DNA of 64,000 nucleotides from Dysidea avara (GCF_963678975.1 NC_089282.1:1488001-1552000); one strand, 5' to 3'; shown: positions 11,151 through 24,037, counted from the first letter of the stretch. Made by a program: numbers and translations. Notes: generated by a model not told the origin, from the letters alone.

Positions 11151-14100
11151 TAATAACCAGCTTAAAAGGGAAGAATGAGTTATTGTACTGATTGGTCCTT
11201 GCATAGATATGATGAAATCTTTGGTCATGTCCTCTGGTGTTAGAAGTGACAGGGATTAAATCAACAGGAGATATATCAATGAGATTATGAACAATTTTGT
11301 AGAGGAGGGTGATACTGGATACTTGTCTGCAGTGTTCTAAGTAGTTACTCCCAATTTTAGGGGGTGAGTCTGAAATTTTAGGGATGGGGGTTGTGGGGTG
11401 GGAAGTTCCTTCCTAACAGCCCTAGAATAAACACTGCATGGTGTGGTCCTTGAAGAAACATGTTTCACATGTTGACTGTGTGATCCACACACTGTACAAA
11501 TCCTAAAAGGCCATCACAGCCAGCGCCGTCTTCCACTTGAATACAAAATCTTGTTTCACCCATACATGCACAGTAACACACATCCTAACTTTGCATAGTG
11601 CAACCTCAAAACAAACTGTATTATATACAAGACTTATAAAGAGCTCATTTTACGTTCTGTTGGCTGGTGTTGACATTATAGTGAAATGTCTGATAATGTT
11701 GACACTGAGCTGAAGTTGTGATCTGCTATCTGGAGTTGATCAAAAAGCCAAGTCTACCCAACATCTTGATCAAGATTACCTGCAAGTTTTATTAACTGTG
11801 TGCCTTACTGTGTTTATTGCTGTAGCTATTGGCTTTAAACTGAGACACATCAATAATATCAAATAAGAACATGGCTAAAAGCATATCTTTCTGTGTAGCC
11901 ACCAGTTCTGCAAAAGATCAAAATACTTTAGTAGAGCAGTCATGTAAAATAATAAATTTATGCAGTGTAAATCATAAAACTGTATCGTATGAAACTTTTA
12001 TTATGATTGTTTTTAGTAAAGTGAACTACAGTACCTGTCAACGTTCCTTCAGGAGACTTTAGCTAGCATCAATATATCATGATCACTGCTCTGGCAATAA
12101 GGATATGACAATTTTCGGAGTGTACCATCATTAGTGGGTCTTTTACAATTAAAGGTGTACATGTATATACCATGACTTGATATATTAAATTGGGGAAGCA
12201 AATGCCGACTGTCCATGTCTCAGATACAGTCCACTTTAAGTACCCATATACTGTACAGTTCTGTATGATATATACTAGCCAGCCAGCCTCCAATACAGCC
12301 TTGGCTGTGCATGACGCATTGACAAGTTTTACTTTGTAGATATTCCTGATCTATATATTGTACCCAGGATCATATTATCACTGATAGTGGGAAATATTAT
12401 GGAAAGTGTTACCATAGTACATCTACCTGCTATATATACAATGACATAATCTGAATGACTCATCTACTCCTGCCCTTAGCAAATTATAGGACAATAACCA
12501 GTCTAACTGTGGTTAATAAATGTATTTTCATTCCACCATCCAATGATTGTCATTTTACCATTAATATACTTGATAGTGTGCCTCGAATGTTACTGTATTG
12601 GTAATAACTGTTCCCACCGGTCAACAGTGATGTTATTTTTTCAACATTAATTTATGAATCTGACTATATACAACTATATGTGAACACAAGCAGTACACAT
12701 TACATGAGGGTGCAATTTCTTGACAAACTATGTATACATGCTAAAGTAGCATTTTTACTATTGAGGAAGAACACAGCAGCTGTCATTTGGCTTTTTTCTG
12801 CTGAAAACATGTCGGCATTTCAAGAAGCATTTCAGTACCTATACAATATTTATGTAGTTAAAAGTTTCTTTTGCACCATCATTCTGACTGCAGTTCATGA
12901 TGCAAACTTGTAGTAGTAAGAAGAAACAAAACTTGTATTGCAAGAAGCATGAAAAGGAATGACAAATCTTGAAGAGTGCCATGGGAACACCCCAGAATAC
13001 TTACAAGAGATTGTACTAACACCCTTGGGGTGTTGTCACAACACGCTTCATAAATTAATAAAGATTAGGATGTTGTAGCAACACACCATAGAAGGTTTAT
13101 TGGCGATGTGTACATATAAACTTCAATAAATTTATTCAACACTGAAGTATAGGTTGGATCACCAACTTGCCACTAAATTACCAAGTAAGTCATTTGTATG
13201 GTAACTAATATTATTGGTTGTATAATAATAATCATCCAATATAGTGCACTTGTATTCCTTACACTCCTGGCTCCCTTGGCTTACTGCCTAAAAGTTGAGG
13301 TGGGGGATGTGTATACTATGTATTGTCATGACAACCACACTCATGTGTTGTCATAGCAATACCACAGGGAATATTGTTGTTGCTCACATGAATTGTGCTA
13401 TGCATGCATGCACTCATGTCATACACATGCACGCACACAGAGATCTATATTCAATTCAGGTGGAGTTTTGTACTATTCTTGGTATCTGTAGCTGGGCACT
13501 TACATCATTGGAAAAAATTAGGCAGAGGAGTGCAAAAGAAGGTAGTCAAATATTATGAAACTGTTGCAGAAATCTGTATGCTGGAATGTATACATGTCAT
13601 ATATCATAGATGTCATTGTATAAAAATGTATACGCATGCACATGCAAACTTTTGTAAACATGCATGTACATAATTCATCACTAAACGCAAACTAACTATT
13701 ATGCTGAATGTTGGATGTGTTCAGAGGTTGCCTTGGTAACAATGTACATACATAATAACTTTCTTTCAGATTGCTGACCTGACAGTGATTTGTCATTACT
13801 ATTGTATATGATCAGTGATTGTGCTCATGGTACAGAACTCTTATAAAGTACACCTAGTATATTATAGCACTGTGGTATTCATTGTTAATCATATGGATTT
13901 AATGCACAAGCTACAACACCTACACTGTAAATGATGTTTGTTTTAGAGATATATATATATATATATATATTCACATCTGTGTTGGGAAACATTTCCGAAA
14001 AGTGGTTATATATATGTGACTGTTTTATTAGAGTGTCTTGAGAAAAGGGCCTGCCTGACAGTGTGGATCCTTTATTAACAATATTTTAAGACCCAGACAT

Positions 14101-14604
14101 TCTGTGAAATACAGCTTTTACCTATTTCCAATGCTAACAACCCCTGAGATTACAATGTTTACCTTGCTAGCTATGGATGTACAAGGCCTTGATTTTGGTG
14201 CACATGTTTGTCCTAGCTGGTCTTCCAACCTATTAACATAGTGCTGGCACTGTTCTGTAGAGCTAATACTAAACAACTGGCTGTGTTCATTTGTCATAGT
14301 AATTGGTTGCTCTGTTTGTCCATGGCTTAAGGACTAATGCTCATCTGGTGTGTTGTATTAAGGTATTTAATGTCTTAAACTTTTCTGTGAATGCTAGTAG
14401 GGACCTGTGAGAAGACTTAAAGTCTGTGAATACATGGAGTCAGAAACATGTACAGTAATGTTTATTGTTCTTCCCGTGGAATGTTAGAGTCAGTGGTGTA
14501 ACAACACTTCAAACATCTCGTGAAAGCATTATAGCATTATGGTCTGTAATCATCGTAGTAACTGGGGCAGCTATCTTGGTAAAAAGAGTGAGCTTTTTAA
14601 TTAA
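11151..14604. other. Long intergenic stretch without a supported gene
   Basis: Only isolated short frames are present. It holds an (AT)n microsatellite at 13949-13970 and variants of the recurrent motif at about 11925-11945 and 14018-14035. Confidence 0.45.
13949..13970. repeat. (AT)n microsatellite
   Basis: Eleven uninterrupted AT units. Confidence 0.95.
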
Positions 14605-14862
14605 TTAATTATTTATTTATTATTACTTTACAGCACAAGTGCTGAAGGTCTGTAGGACACCTGGTCCTACAGTCTGCTCAAAGACTTTAGCTACATAAGG
14701 TGTGTTTGAAAACTTGGAGAAAGGAGAAAAAATCCATGACTGGACCTAGGTGGCCTCAAACCTGCAGCCATCCGATTTATGCTCGAACGCTTACAGGAGT
14801 CTACCAGTTGGTCAGGATGTTTTCTCCTTGTTATTTTCATACAATTATATCCATAGGAATTC
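14605..14862 (-). mobile_element. tRNA-derived SINE, copy 2
   Basis: Almost identical to 6245-6502 over about 255 bp and in the same orientation. Its B box has one change (GGTTTGAGGCC on the minus strand). The low-coordinate end is a TTAA/TTTA-rich tail. Confidence 0.75.
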
Positions 14863-14958
14863 TAGAGTGTAACTCATTATCTCTAAGCTTGAATGAAGAG
14901 TTCATACTATGAAAGATAGAGATATAAATTCTAATAGATCAGTCTTATTACTGTCATA

Positions 14959-15135
14959 CAGTGAAACCTCACTTAGCGGCCACCTCTTTAATAAGACCCC
15001 CTCGTTATAGTGGCCACCTCTAGTAGGTCCCAAACATAGCTAAACAGTACTTTATGACCTCATTAATAAGGCCACCTCGTTGTTAAAGTCAAAAATTTTG
15101 GTCCCTGAACTGGTCCTATTAATGAGGTTTCATTG
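14959..15135. mobile_element. pogo/Tigger-type MITE, 177 bp
   Basis: The left end CAGTGAAACCTCA and right end TGAGGTTTCATTG are inverted repeats with one mismatch, flanked by TA on both sides (14957-14958 and 15136-15137), as for Tc1/mariner/pogo elements. The interior phrase CCCAAACATAGCTAA...TTTATGACCTCATTAATAAGGCCACCTC is the same text that is tandemly amplified at 53.9-54.3 kb. Confidence 0.8.
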
Positions 15136-15875
15136 TATATAGACAGGGGTTGGGTGGTACTGGTTTTTTTTACTTGCGATTATTGCAATAAGGTAACCAT
15201 GCGATAATTGCAATTATTGCCATGTCAAGTAGTAACACCAGCACACAGAATGGGGTTAGGTAGCACAAGAATAAAATTATGTTGCATGGCAAACTTTAGC
15301 ATTGCATTAGTGCAACTGGTGGAAATGTTTAAAATTTTGAAATAAAATATAGCTATGTTTAGTGCACAGTTATGGGTCTACAGTGTTTAAATGAGACAAA
15401 GATAGATAGTTCAAAGATTCTATAGAATGGTCAGCACAGGTTTTCCGTTAGCAAATATGCAGAAAATGCAATAGTAGTGCACAAACAGTATTGTGGTATT
15501 TTCAAAATAGCTGCGGTACTCAGTATTGCACAGCATTATATTGTGTACAGGCGATAATATTGAAATAATGCCCAACCCTAAGTTGGGGGTAACTAGTTAC
15601 TTGGTAACTAAGTTAAGTAACTAGTTATTTTGTAGCTAAGTTATGTAACTAGTTACTTGCTTTGTAACTAGTTACAACTGCCTGGAAAGTAACTAAGTTA
15701 CAATAGTAATTAGTTACAATAGTCACATTGTAACTATAGGTAATTATGCTTTAAAAGCAAAAGCATCAATTTTTGTGCTACAGCCAAATTACATAAACAC
15801 TTTCTGTGTACTGTTCTTCATGATTCAGCTTGAGTATACAGACATAACAGTTGAAAACAGTTACTAGTTATAGTC
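15136..15875. other. Repeat-derived sequence with GTAACTAGTTAC palindromes
   Basis: From about 15590 to 15735, copies of the palindrome-like GTAACTAGTTAC and AACTAAGTTA recur. This text resembles the subterminal part of the hAT MITE at 18639-19129. A pair of AGGGTTGGG-type ends at about 15147 and 15578 may mark another small element, but no target duplication could be found. Confidence 0.4.
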
Positions 15876-16892
15876 TTACTGGATACTACATTTAGTGCCT
15901 TCTGTAGGAATAGCAGCTGCTCTTTGTGTGAGGGTAGCCGTTCCCTTCTCCACCGTAGTGATGGAATGTGTTTTAGCTCCTACAACATCTTCTCCACCAG
16001 TACAACCTCCAATAATAAGGATGGTGTCAGGATCAATTGAAACTGCAGCAACACTGTGTCTGGGACTGGACAAGAATGATACTCTCTTCCATTTAAGACT
16101 AAAGTCATCTAACATAGTGATGCTGCTGGTAGGAACATACTGGAGATCATGACCACCTATGATCACTGGTGGGTGAGAGTTTGGTATTGTTATAGTGCTA
16201 CAGTGAGGGGCACTGGGTAATTCCATCCACTGTGTTGGCTGATCACTATAGTCTTGTTGTGTCATGAATGAGATTATCTTATCCACTGGTAGTCGGTAAA
16301 CACCTCTGTATTGTTCTGCAGCGTTGTATCCCACAATGAGCATCATGTTATTACTGATGGTGGGGAAAATGCCCCACATTGGCTTTGGTAGGAGAATGGT
16401 ACTCATCAACCACTGAGATGGCTGTGTAGTGTTCAGTACCTCAATATCATCATAGATAGTGTCAATGCTTTTTACTCCACCCACTACAATGACATAGTCT
16501 GAGTGACTCACTACTCCTGGATTATTCCTGGCTCTTAACAAATTGGGGAAATGGTCAGTCCAATTGTTGTTGATGTATGTGGACACCTTGTTGGTAATCT
16601 TGTCGGTAACATTATCTCTCCCACCGATTACAATTAATTTACTATCAATTGTCTGTAGTGCACCCATGTAGTGACCAGGGGAAGGTAGTTGTTTCCACTG
16701 GTCAGTGGTGATATTGTAGCAGTAGACATGCTCATATGCATTGTAATCTGGACTAGCACCAGCCATGATGTACACCTTCTTGTCATGTAGGACTGCTGAT
16801 ATGTTGTACATGGGAGTGGGCAGGTCTGCACACCTCTCCCATATGATCTCATAGCAACCACTTTGAAGTGCTGGGACCAAAGGAAGTGACTC
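15876..16892 (-). CDS. Kelch-repeat exon (C-terminal propeller of a likely kinase-kelch gene)
   Basis: The exon starts after a TGTTTAG acceptor at 16892, in phase 0 (ESLPLVPALQSGCYE), and runs 338 codons to a stop at 15876. It encodes six kelch-like blades (for example KVYIMAG, LIVIGGR, VIVVGGV, PVIIGGH, ILIIGGC), a complete beta-propeller. No ATG opens the exon, so an upstream coding exon is needed. The nearest candidate on the same strand is the kinase exon at 24037-23144, whose donor is also phase 0; the intron would be 6.25 kb and filled with transposons. It is a close paralogue of 32003-33025 and of the pseudogene at 27502-28474, which share the ES(L/P)PLVP exon start. The propeller presumably binds a protein ligand. 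Confidence 0.75.
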   Translation of the reverse strand, partial: ESLPLVPALQSGCYEIIWERCADLPTPMYNISAVLHDKKVYIMAGASPDYNAYEHVYCYNITTDQWKQLPSPGHYMGALQTIDSKLIVIGGRDNVTDKITNKVSTYINNNWTDHFPNLLRARNNPGVVSHSDYVIVVGGVKSIDTIYDDIEVLNTTQPSQWLMSTILLPKPMWGIFPTISNNMMLIVGYNAAEQYRGVYRLPVDKIISFMTQQDYSDQPTQWMELPSAPHCSTITIPNSHPPVIIGGHDLQYVPTSSITMLDDFSLKWKRVSFLSSPRHSVAAVSIDPDTILIIGGCTGGEDVVGAKTHSITTVEKGTATLTQRAAAIPTEGTKCSIQ

Positions 16893-18638
16893 CTAAACAG
16901 AAGACATGAGCACTGCATCACATGATCATGGTATTCCTAGTAATAGTGGTTACCTTAACAATATAATGTTGTTTCATAATCAATTGAATAATCAACACAT
17001 AGGGCCATAGCCAGACCGTTATCTGGGTAGGTAGGTTCTTGAAGTGAAAATTGTGTGGTGTGATGCAGGATTACACCAGGGTATGCAGAAGTATGCTGAA
17101 TCCAGGGGGTCTGGGGGTATTCCCCCATCAGAACTGTTTTGAAAATAGAGGTGACAGTTAAGTCACTAAAAATAACACAAAATTTCAGGATGTTTGCTAT
17201 AAAAATTTTAGATTTTATACTGAAATCGCAGCCCATTTTACTGAAATTGTGGACCTTTTCTTCCAGAGACCCCCATTGCCTAAGGACCCAACACAACATT
17301 TTGTGTGTGTAATATGCTGTAGTTGTAAGAAGTCTATTAGTAATTTGGTGAAATTCACCAAACTTAAATCACACCATGGCCAATTGCTCAAAAATTGTTA
17401 TCTATTACTGGCAGTAGCACATAAAATCTGCATGATCCAAAGAAGCATGAATCATCACCTGATCTAATGCTGTTACAGTGCTTCCTTTATAATACCATCA
17501 GCTATGTGGCTACTGCCACAGCAAAAATCATGTGCCAATATTATGCTACCTATACTTTACGTCAGTGTTGGAAGTAGTAGTTCAAAGTACTGCCACTGGT
17601 CCCAATACTGAATAGTATTGGGAGAACAGTCACACAATTACCTACACTCTACTAAAACAGCCACACTGCACAATGAAATACTCTAATATAACAATCACCT
17701 GAATTTATGCTATTGAAGTGAAAATTAACTACCAGTAGGATTATAGTGTCTATAAGCTGCAGCTGCTAACAGCATGTAGATTTTAGCTAGTCAGATGCAC
17801 CCACAGTACATTTTATAGTTACTGCCTAAGAGTGCAAGTGCGCATACATCGCTAAGAAAGGTTTATTATTAGATGTCCTGAAAATACAGCAATTCTCCAA
17901 ATGCAGAAAACACATTCACTAATTAGATAAATACATTATTCTAACACATTGACACAAATTCCTTGTGACATGGAGCCACCATATACTGGTGCAAGCAGTC
18001 AAATATGCTGTACTGCTTGCATTATAATTTTGTGGCCATGTGGGTAAAGCTTATAGTTGCCATAACAGCACAATGGCCCTGAGTGGTCCTTACATTAATA
18101 ATGAAAGCAGCAAACCATACTTACTCTTTCTTGTGCTATACATTATAGTTAATAGTATACCATCAGTCTAAACAGCTGTAGTGTCTGGGCTCTTATTAGA
18201 AGATATCTATTTTATAGAATTGATATTGTGTTGGTTCGAGTCAGCACAGTATGGTCATGATACTGTAGTGATATAGAGAAAGTCACTGTGGCATCATTAT
18301 AGTGGTTTCCATTTACAATAACTGCTATGGATAACAGCTGCCTTGGATATTCAGCCAGCATATTAATGAAGCCATGGAAGGCATGCATTGAAACAATCAT
18401 TTTCAGTAAAAACTATGTGATAAATTTGTGCATAAGCCTCTCACAAGCCTGGTGGATTCAAATAGGATTTAATATGTGATATGCATATACATGTGCTCAT
18501 AACCATGTTTTAAACATACAAAAAAACAGAGTATATAATAGTAGAATCTTATTTGTACTGTTATGCAGTCGCCGTACAGCAACCGACTAGCCTGTTACTA
18601 CTACAACAATTATCATCATGCCTCAGTATAAAAACAAC

Positions 18639-19129
18639 CAGTGTTGGGCAAGTTACTTTTTAAAGTAACTAGTTACATATTACTTGCAACTGAACTATTT
18701 AGTTACAGTTACATATTACCCATAAAATAAAGTAACTATAATAATATTACATATTATATTACTTCGTGTCCACAGCCTTAAGCTGTCACATGTGAAACTA
18801 CCACCTTATCACGTGACATGATTCCGTTGTTGGACAATGTGCAAATCTTGGTTATAAGCAAGAAGCTGGTGAATAAGCTTCATTCAATAGGCTTCGTTGT
18901 GGCTAGGCATTACTCAGTGGATTACTAATGAGATTAGTAACTTCGTTACTTGTAGTAATAATATTACATAATATTAGATTCGTTACAGTAACTATATTAC
19001 TTAGGTAAAGCGTTACATTTGTATGTAAAGTAACTTGAGTTATATTACCTATTTTTATAGCGTATTTCGTTACATTACTTAGTTACCACAAAAGTAATAA
19101 TATTACGTAACGCGTTACTCCCAACACTG
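18639..19129. mobile_element. hAT-type MITE, 491 bp, perfect 8-bp target duplication
   Basis: The ends are CAGTGTTGGG and CCCAACACTG, and both flanks are AAAACAAC (18631-18638 and 19130-19137). The interior is rich in GTAAC/GTTAC phrases and codes for nothing. It lies within the probable intron of the kinase-kelch gene. Confidence 0.93.
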
Positions 19130-19419
19130 AAAACAACTAATCACAGTAGGGCCACCAAAAACAGTAGGGCTATGAAGCTTGATGGTTTACATTGTGAAAG
19201 ATTGAAATCATCAGAACATCATGTATATGGCAAGAACCTTGCTATGCAATCAGACATACCACAACATGTACGCCCACATACACAATGCAAAGTGAACACA
19301 TGTGTCTGGTCATCAAAGCAGGGGTGCAGCCCTCAGAAACTGTAGTTTTCACAATATCCCAAAGTTCACCAGAATTAATTGAAAGGTATTTTTAGCTGTT
19401 GACAACAGGGTCAATAAGG

Positions 19420-19545
19420 ATTTAAAAGCAGTACAAAACAGCTTTTAGACACCTGAGAACACTTAGTACAGTGGTAAGACACCAACTCTCAAAGTAAGAG
19501 GTCAGTGGTTCAATTTCCGCTGTGGGAAATTATTTGTTGCAGTTC
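19420..19545 (+). mobile_element. tRNA-derived SINE-like repeat (family 2), plus copy
   Basis: An A-box-like TAGTACAGTGGTAAGAC and a B-box-like GGTTCAATTTCC flank an anticodon-arm-like ACTCTCAAAGTAAGAG. An inverted copy lies at 21420-21545, and the similarity extends past the tRNA-like part on both sides. Confidence 0.6.
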
Positions 19546-21372
19546 AGACTACTTTTAGGAACAGGTTTTATGAAGTACTTTGACTCCTCTGTTGGGTTCT
19601 ATTAGAGTATCTTTTCATGGCTTTCAGCTTCACTCCAAGAAGAATTTTGGTGTGATATTATTCTGTGTGTGGAGGGGGGGCTAAGCCCCCTACCCCATTT
19701 TCTGCCACCTATGATTTAGGCTAATGTGCTCACAAAATTGCTTTAGAGCAGTGCCAAAATTCATCCATGAATCTCACTAGAAATTCCCATTTATTTCCGA
19801 TATTTTTGTCTATACATATTTGCTACATTAGACCATTCACTTACATTGATGTGTCAGCTTTGAACGGCCTTCTATTTTTGGACTGGCTGGCATATTAAAA
19901 TTATTTTTCATCTACCTGGCTGCTTTATTAAAATAACAGTATAAGGAAAGAAATTAGAAATAAATTTCAGTAAGGAGCATGAAAATACACCATCCCAATG
20001 ACTTAATTGTCAGGTGTTCCATCTCTGACCTGCTAATCCCAACCATCCATCCCATTCTAACGTACTAATGGGATGGATTGGTTAGACAGGTGGATTATTT
20101 AAGATATTCTATATGACCTCATTCGTACCATTGAAACATTGACATTGGTTGGCAATACTGAACATGTAGATGGATGGATGAGACTAGCAGCTAGATCAGA
20201 GATGGAACACTTGGCCAAGTTGTCCAATTCATCCTAATGACATATTGGACAGTTAGGACTAATTAGCAGGTCAAAGATGTACTGGTATAATCCCAAGTCT
20301 ACTATAATGGAATTGAGAAGTGCTCCATTAATCCCAGAAGTAGTCATAGTGAGCTACATGTAATGAGTTTGTGATCTAGTCTGGTCTTATCGCCTATTTA
20401 AAAGTATCAAGAAATGCCAGTTTTAAGTATTCAGTGCGTTGTAGCTTGCCAATGGTAAAAATTAATTTTCACATGTTTTATACCAATTGCTTATCCTCCA
20501 GAGCATCCATGCATTGAGTGCCAGCAGCCAGCAAAAGTAGACCACTCAAGTCTAGATTGTGAAATTTGACAGTTAATTCATGTAACTTTGTGTTCTTGGT
20601 GAAAAAATCAAATCTGCTGTCATGAGTGATAAGACCGGTTTTCCCAGACCCATTCACATATGGGATACACTTAACAACCCCAATGGTACATTAGAACTCC
20701 CATTGGATGTTTGCTGGTAAAACTGCATGGACATCCCTCCATTGTCCATGATTATATATGTGAGTGAAAAGCATTTGTATTAGCATAAGTCACCTATTAT
20801 TATTATTATCAAATACATACTAAGTGAGCTACACAACAGATGAAGGCCGATAAAGGCTAACTAAAGACTTACTGAGCTGTAATAGCCAACAATACAACAT
20901 TTATATTAGGCTTCTACAGTGTTTTCTATAGATAAAGCACTCCAAAGACTGTAATGGATTTGTGGTGGCACGAATTGAACAAAATTATAACTGCCTTAAC
21001 AAACACCTATAACTTCACACTACAACAATGCATGTATTTCTGGTTTGTACCTTTGAATAGGGTAGTCTTTGGTCTCCTTGAGTCCCACGTTTTAAGTAAA
21101 TCAAACAAGCAGGCCTCAAGTTATGAGCAAAACAGTATACAGTATCTATAACAACTGTGGTTTCAGTCAAAACTGAATGACTCGTGAACGGTGCATTCAA
21201 TCTCTGTAAAATGGCAAATGATAAGGTCTGTGATAACTCAGTGTACTGGTGTCATGGTGTGATTTACTTACAACTTTGTACCCAAAGAGACCAAAGCTCA
21301 TTCTTGGAGTGGGGCTGAAAACTGTGGTAAAGACTGATATACTCTAATAGAACCCTAATAGAGTAGTCCTAA

Positions 21373-21373
<1 letters not shown>

Positions 21374-21406
<33 letters not shown>
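21374..21406. repeat. (AGT)n microsatellite
   Basis: About eleven AGT/GTA units inside the family-2 repeat body. Just before it is a paired motif (21338-21370) of the CTCTAATAGA type. Confidence 0.95.
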
Positions 21407-21407
<1 letters not shown>

Positions 21408-21419
21408 AAAATACAACAA

Positions 21420-21545
21420 CCTTATAGTGGGAATTGAACCAGCTATCTCTTACTTTGAGAGTTGGTGTTGTAACCAGTGTACCAAATGGTTCCAGGTGGC
21501 TAAATGCTGTTTTGTACTGGTTATAAATGCTATATGTTTATTAAC
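21420..21545 (-). mobile_element. tRNA-derived SINE-like repeat (family 2), minus copy
   Basis: The reverse complement matches 19420-19545, including ACACCAACTCTCAAAGTAAGAG and a B-box-like GGTTCAATTCCC. Confidence 0.6.
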
Positions 21546-22073
21546 AGTTAAAATCTCAAGAGGGGTTTTATTACCATGTTTTGACTAAAAGTTGGTGTTT
21601 TACTTAAAATGCTTCAAAATGTATCTATAAAATTAATTTTGGCGAACTTTGAGACATTGTGAAAGCTAAAATGGTTACAGCTTCTGGGGGCACCCTGCTG
21701 TCAGAAATGCTATACTCTGGTCAGCCACGTAACCCCCTCACATGAACTATTTCCTCTGCCACTGGTGTATATAGCTACTGTAGTAATATTTGGTGAACGC
21801 TCTGATGGTTTTCCACTGGCTATCACCATTTAGCTTTACTTTATTCAAGAAAGGAAGAGAATAGAAGAACTTGTAGCCTTGAAGTTACTGTAACTATTTT
21901 GCAGATTAGCTATAATATAACTACATAACAAGCTATGAGTAAAGAATTTGCATACAAGCAGTATGTACATGTCATTGGTAGATAAGTTGCTATCAGTAAG
22001 AAGATGATTTAATAAGGTATAGCTATAGATGATTGTGCCAAGGAATAGATCTAACTTTCAAATTTAATACAAG

Positions 22074-22399
22074 TTGAGCTGGATCCTGAAAAACAGCTAA
22101 AAATAAAAGTGCATTTTTTCTCAAGAAATCGACATTTCAGCCAACCAGATGATTAGTGGTGAGATGGCAAAAGTGTCAACAATAGACATGTATGGTTTGG
22201 CCCTAAATTGGGAAATTGTATGGCTTCCCAATAGAAAATGTATGGTGAAATTTGATTGGCTGTAAATATTGTGTCAGGCATTTGAATACAATTTTGAAAT
22301 ATTTTTAGCAGGTCAAGCAGTGCTACAAATGAGCCAAATTTCAAGATCATGTGAAATTCCATCCATGAGTTATTAAATGTTTTTGAGGAACCAGCTCAA
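22074..22399. mobile_element. MITE with TTGAGCTGG ends, copy 1
   Basis: The ends TTGAGCTGGATCCTGAAAAA and TTTTTGAGGAACCAGCTCAA are inverted repeats of about 20 bp. A second copy at 56321-56658 shares ends and most of the interior (for example CCAACCAGATGATTAGTGGT). No clear target duplication was found. Confidence 0.7.
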
Positions 22400-22525
22400 G
22401 ACTGGCAGGAAAAGTATATGGGTCAGTTTTCTTTGCAACTAAAATGTGTTTATATTCAGATTAAGAGCTTAGCATGGTACCACCTGCAATGCATCAACAA
22501 GAGGATTAATTAGCAGTATACTATT

Positions 22526-22597
22526 CAGTGGCGTATACAGGGGGGTTACAATGGTTTCAGCTAAAACCCCTTCTGAAAATTTTTAGATCTGCCACTG
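22526..22597. mobile_element. 72-bp miniature MITE, 5-bp target duplication
   Basis: The ends CAGTGGCGTATACAG and TAGATCTGCCACTG are flanked by CTATT (22521-22525 and 22598-22602). It is almost only terminal repeats and is the smallest member of the family seen at 7970-8467 and 35303-35601. Confidence 0.85.
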
Positions 22598-23143
22598 CTA
22601 TTAAAGATGTGCATCGTGTTATCCTGTCCAATCTTTTAAAGCAAAAATAGGAATTTAAAGTAAAAAAAGTAAAAAGAAGAGTCGTGGGGCAAAGTGTCAT
22701 CTAGGGGTATGATATCTGATATTCCAAGCAGCAACTTGCTGATCATGATGTTCATGCACAAAATTACTGAGTTAGCTTATAGCTATGTAGCTAGGCTACA
22801 AACAGCCCAACCACGACGACTTTGGATTCAGAAGGTTGTCCAAAGTGGAGATTGGTGAAAGCTTATGAGAGTTGCATTAACTTGCATACCATTGAAGATT
22901 TCACATTCGAAACAACAGTGAGCAATGATGTTTTAGCATGTTAGTACCTTGAAAATATATATCCTGCCCCAGATGTGTATTGAGCCCCATACATGTATGG
23001 GATGCCTGTACATGTATGGGACAGAAAATATGCTCATACGTCCTGTCCATCCCAGCGTACAGATATGAAAATGAGACGGAACATGCATGCACTAAATACA
23101 TAACGTTTACATAGACACGTGTAATGACACTGTAGCAACACAC

Positions 23144-24037
23144 CTTCAGAGGTTCCAGGGCCTTGAATACTGCTGCTATCACTGGACGTTTGGTTGGGTC
23201 ATTATGTAAACAAGCTTTCACCAATGCCTTCAACACTTTAGCCTCACCTGTCATCTTGTCAAGGTACTTCTGCTGACGTTGTACTTCATCAAAGCCAACT
23301 ACTCGTCTTTTCTTGGGATCATACTCTGCTAAGCTTGTTGGTGTGGGCCATTCCTGATTAACCACATGGAGAACTATACCACCATAGGAGAATACGTCCA
23401 AACTGGTCCCATATACTGGATTATCTTTGAGTGCCTCTGGTGGCATGAAGTCCACTGTACCTGGAGCCTTGGTGAGCATACTCTTTGTAGCTTTGCTGTC
23501 AGCTTGAACCACTTTAGCTACACCCAGATCACTTATTTTCGCGACAGAGTCACGTGACATCAGGATATTGTTTGGAGAGAGGTCACGGTGAATAATGGGA
23601 GGGTCGTGACCATGAAGGTAGCTGAGACCGAGGGTCACGTCGTACAGAATGGAGGCTTTCCTCTTCATACCGATGTTCGGCTTCTTCACGTAGTTGGTTA
23701 GGCTATCATCCATCAATTCCATCAACATCGCAGGAAGAAGCGAATCCCTTTCCGGATAGTAAACTCCTATGAAACGGACGATGTTGGGATGACGAAGAGA
23801 ACTACAATGGTAACACTCGCGAAGGAAACTATCCTTTATCTTTCGCTTCTCTTCCGGGTTTGCTGCCTCCACGAGTAGTGAGTGGATCTCTTTAGCGGCG
23901 CAAATCATACTGCAATATTTAACCTTGAACACCTTCCCATAAGCGCCTCGTCCCAGTTCTTCGTTAAGTGGGATGACACCAGCAAGAGTGAGATCCTGTA
24001 GTATTCGAGTGATGTTATCCATCTGTGCTTCCGCCAT
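23144..24037 (-). CDS. RIPK/TKL-like Ser/Thr protein kinase exon, probable N-terminus of a kinase-kelch gene
   Basis: The start chosen is ATG 24037-24035 (ACAATGG, good Kozak context); an in-frame ATG 12 codons upstream (24073) is the alternative. The exon ends at donor AAG|GTGTGT after 23144, phase 0, giving 298 residues. Visible kinase motifs are a Gly-rich loop GRGAYGKV (about 29-36), lysine of AAKEI (49), helix-C Glu in LRECYHCSSLRHPNIV (74), catalytic loop HRDLSPNNIL (150-159), DLG in place of DFG (170-172) and PPE in place of APE (199-201). All catalytic residues are present, so it is probably active. The frame continues past the donor for another 80 codons, but that part looks intronic. 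The next same-strand coding exon is the phase-0 kelch exon at 16892. Kinase-kelch fusion is an inference. Confidence 0.85.

Noticed and set aside
15143..15583. MITE with GGGTTGGG ends
   Set aside because: The two ends are loosely complementary, but the flanks show no duplication, so borders are not supported.
22901..23143. Extension of the kinase frame past 23144
   Set aside because: The frame stays open by chance after a good GTGTGT donor; the residues no longer fit a kinase and look like intron.
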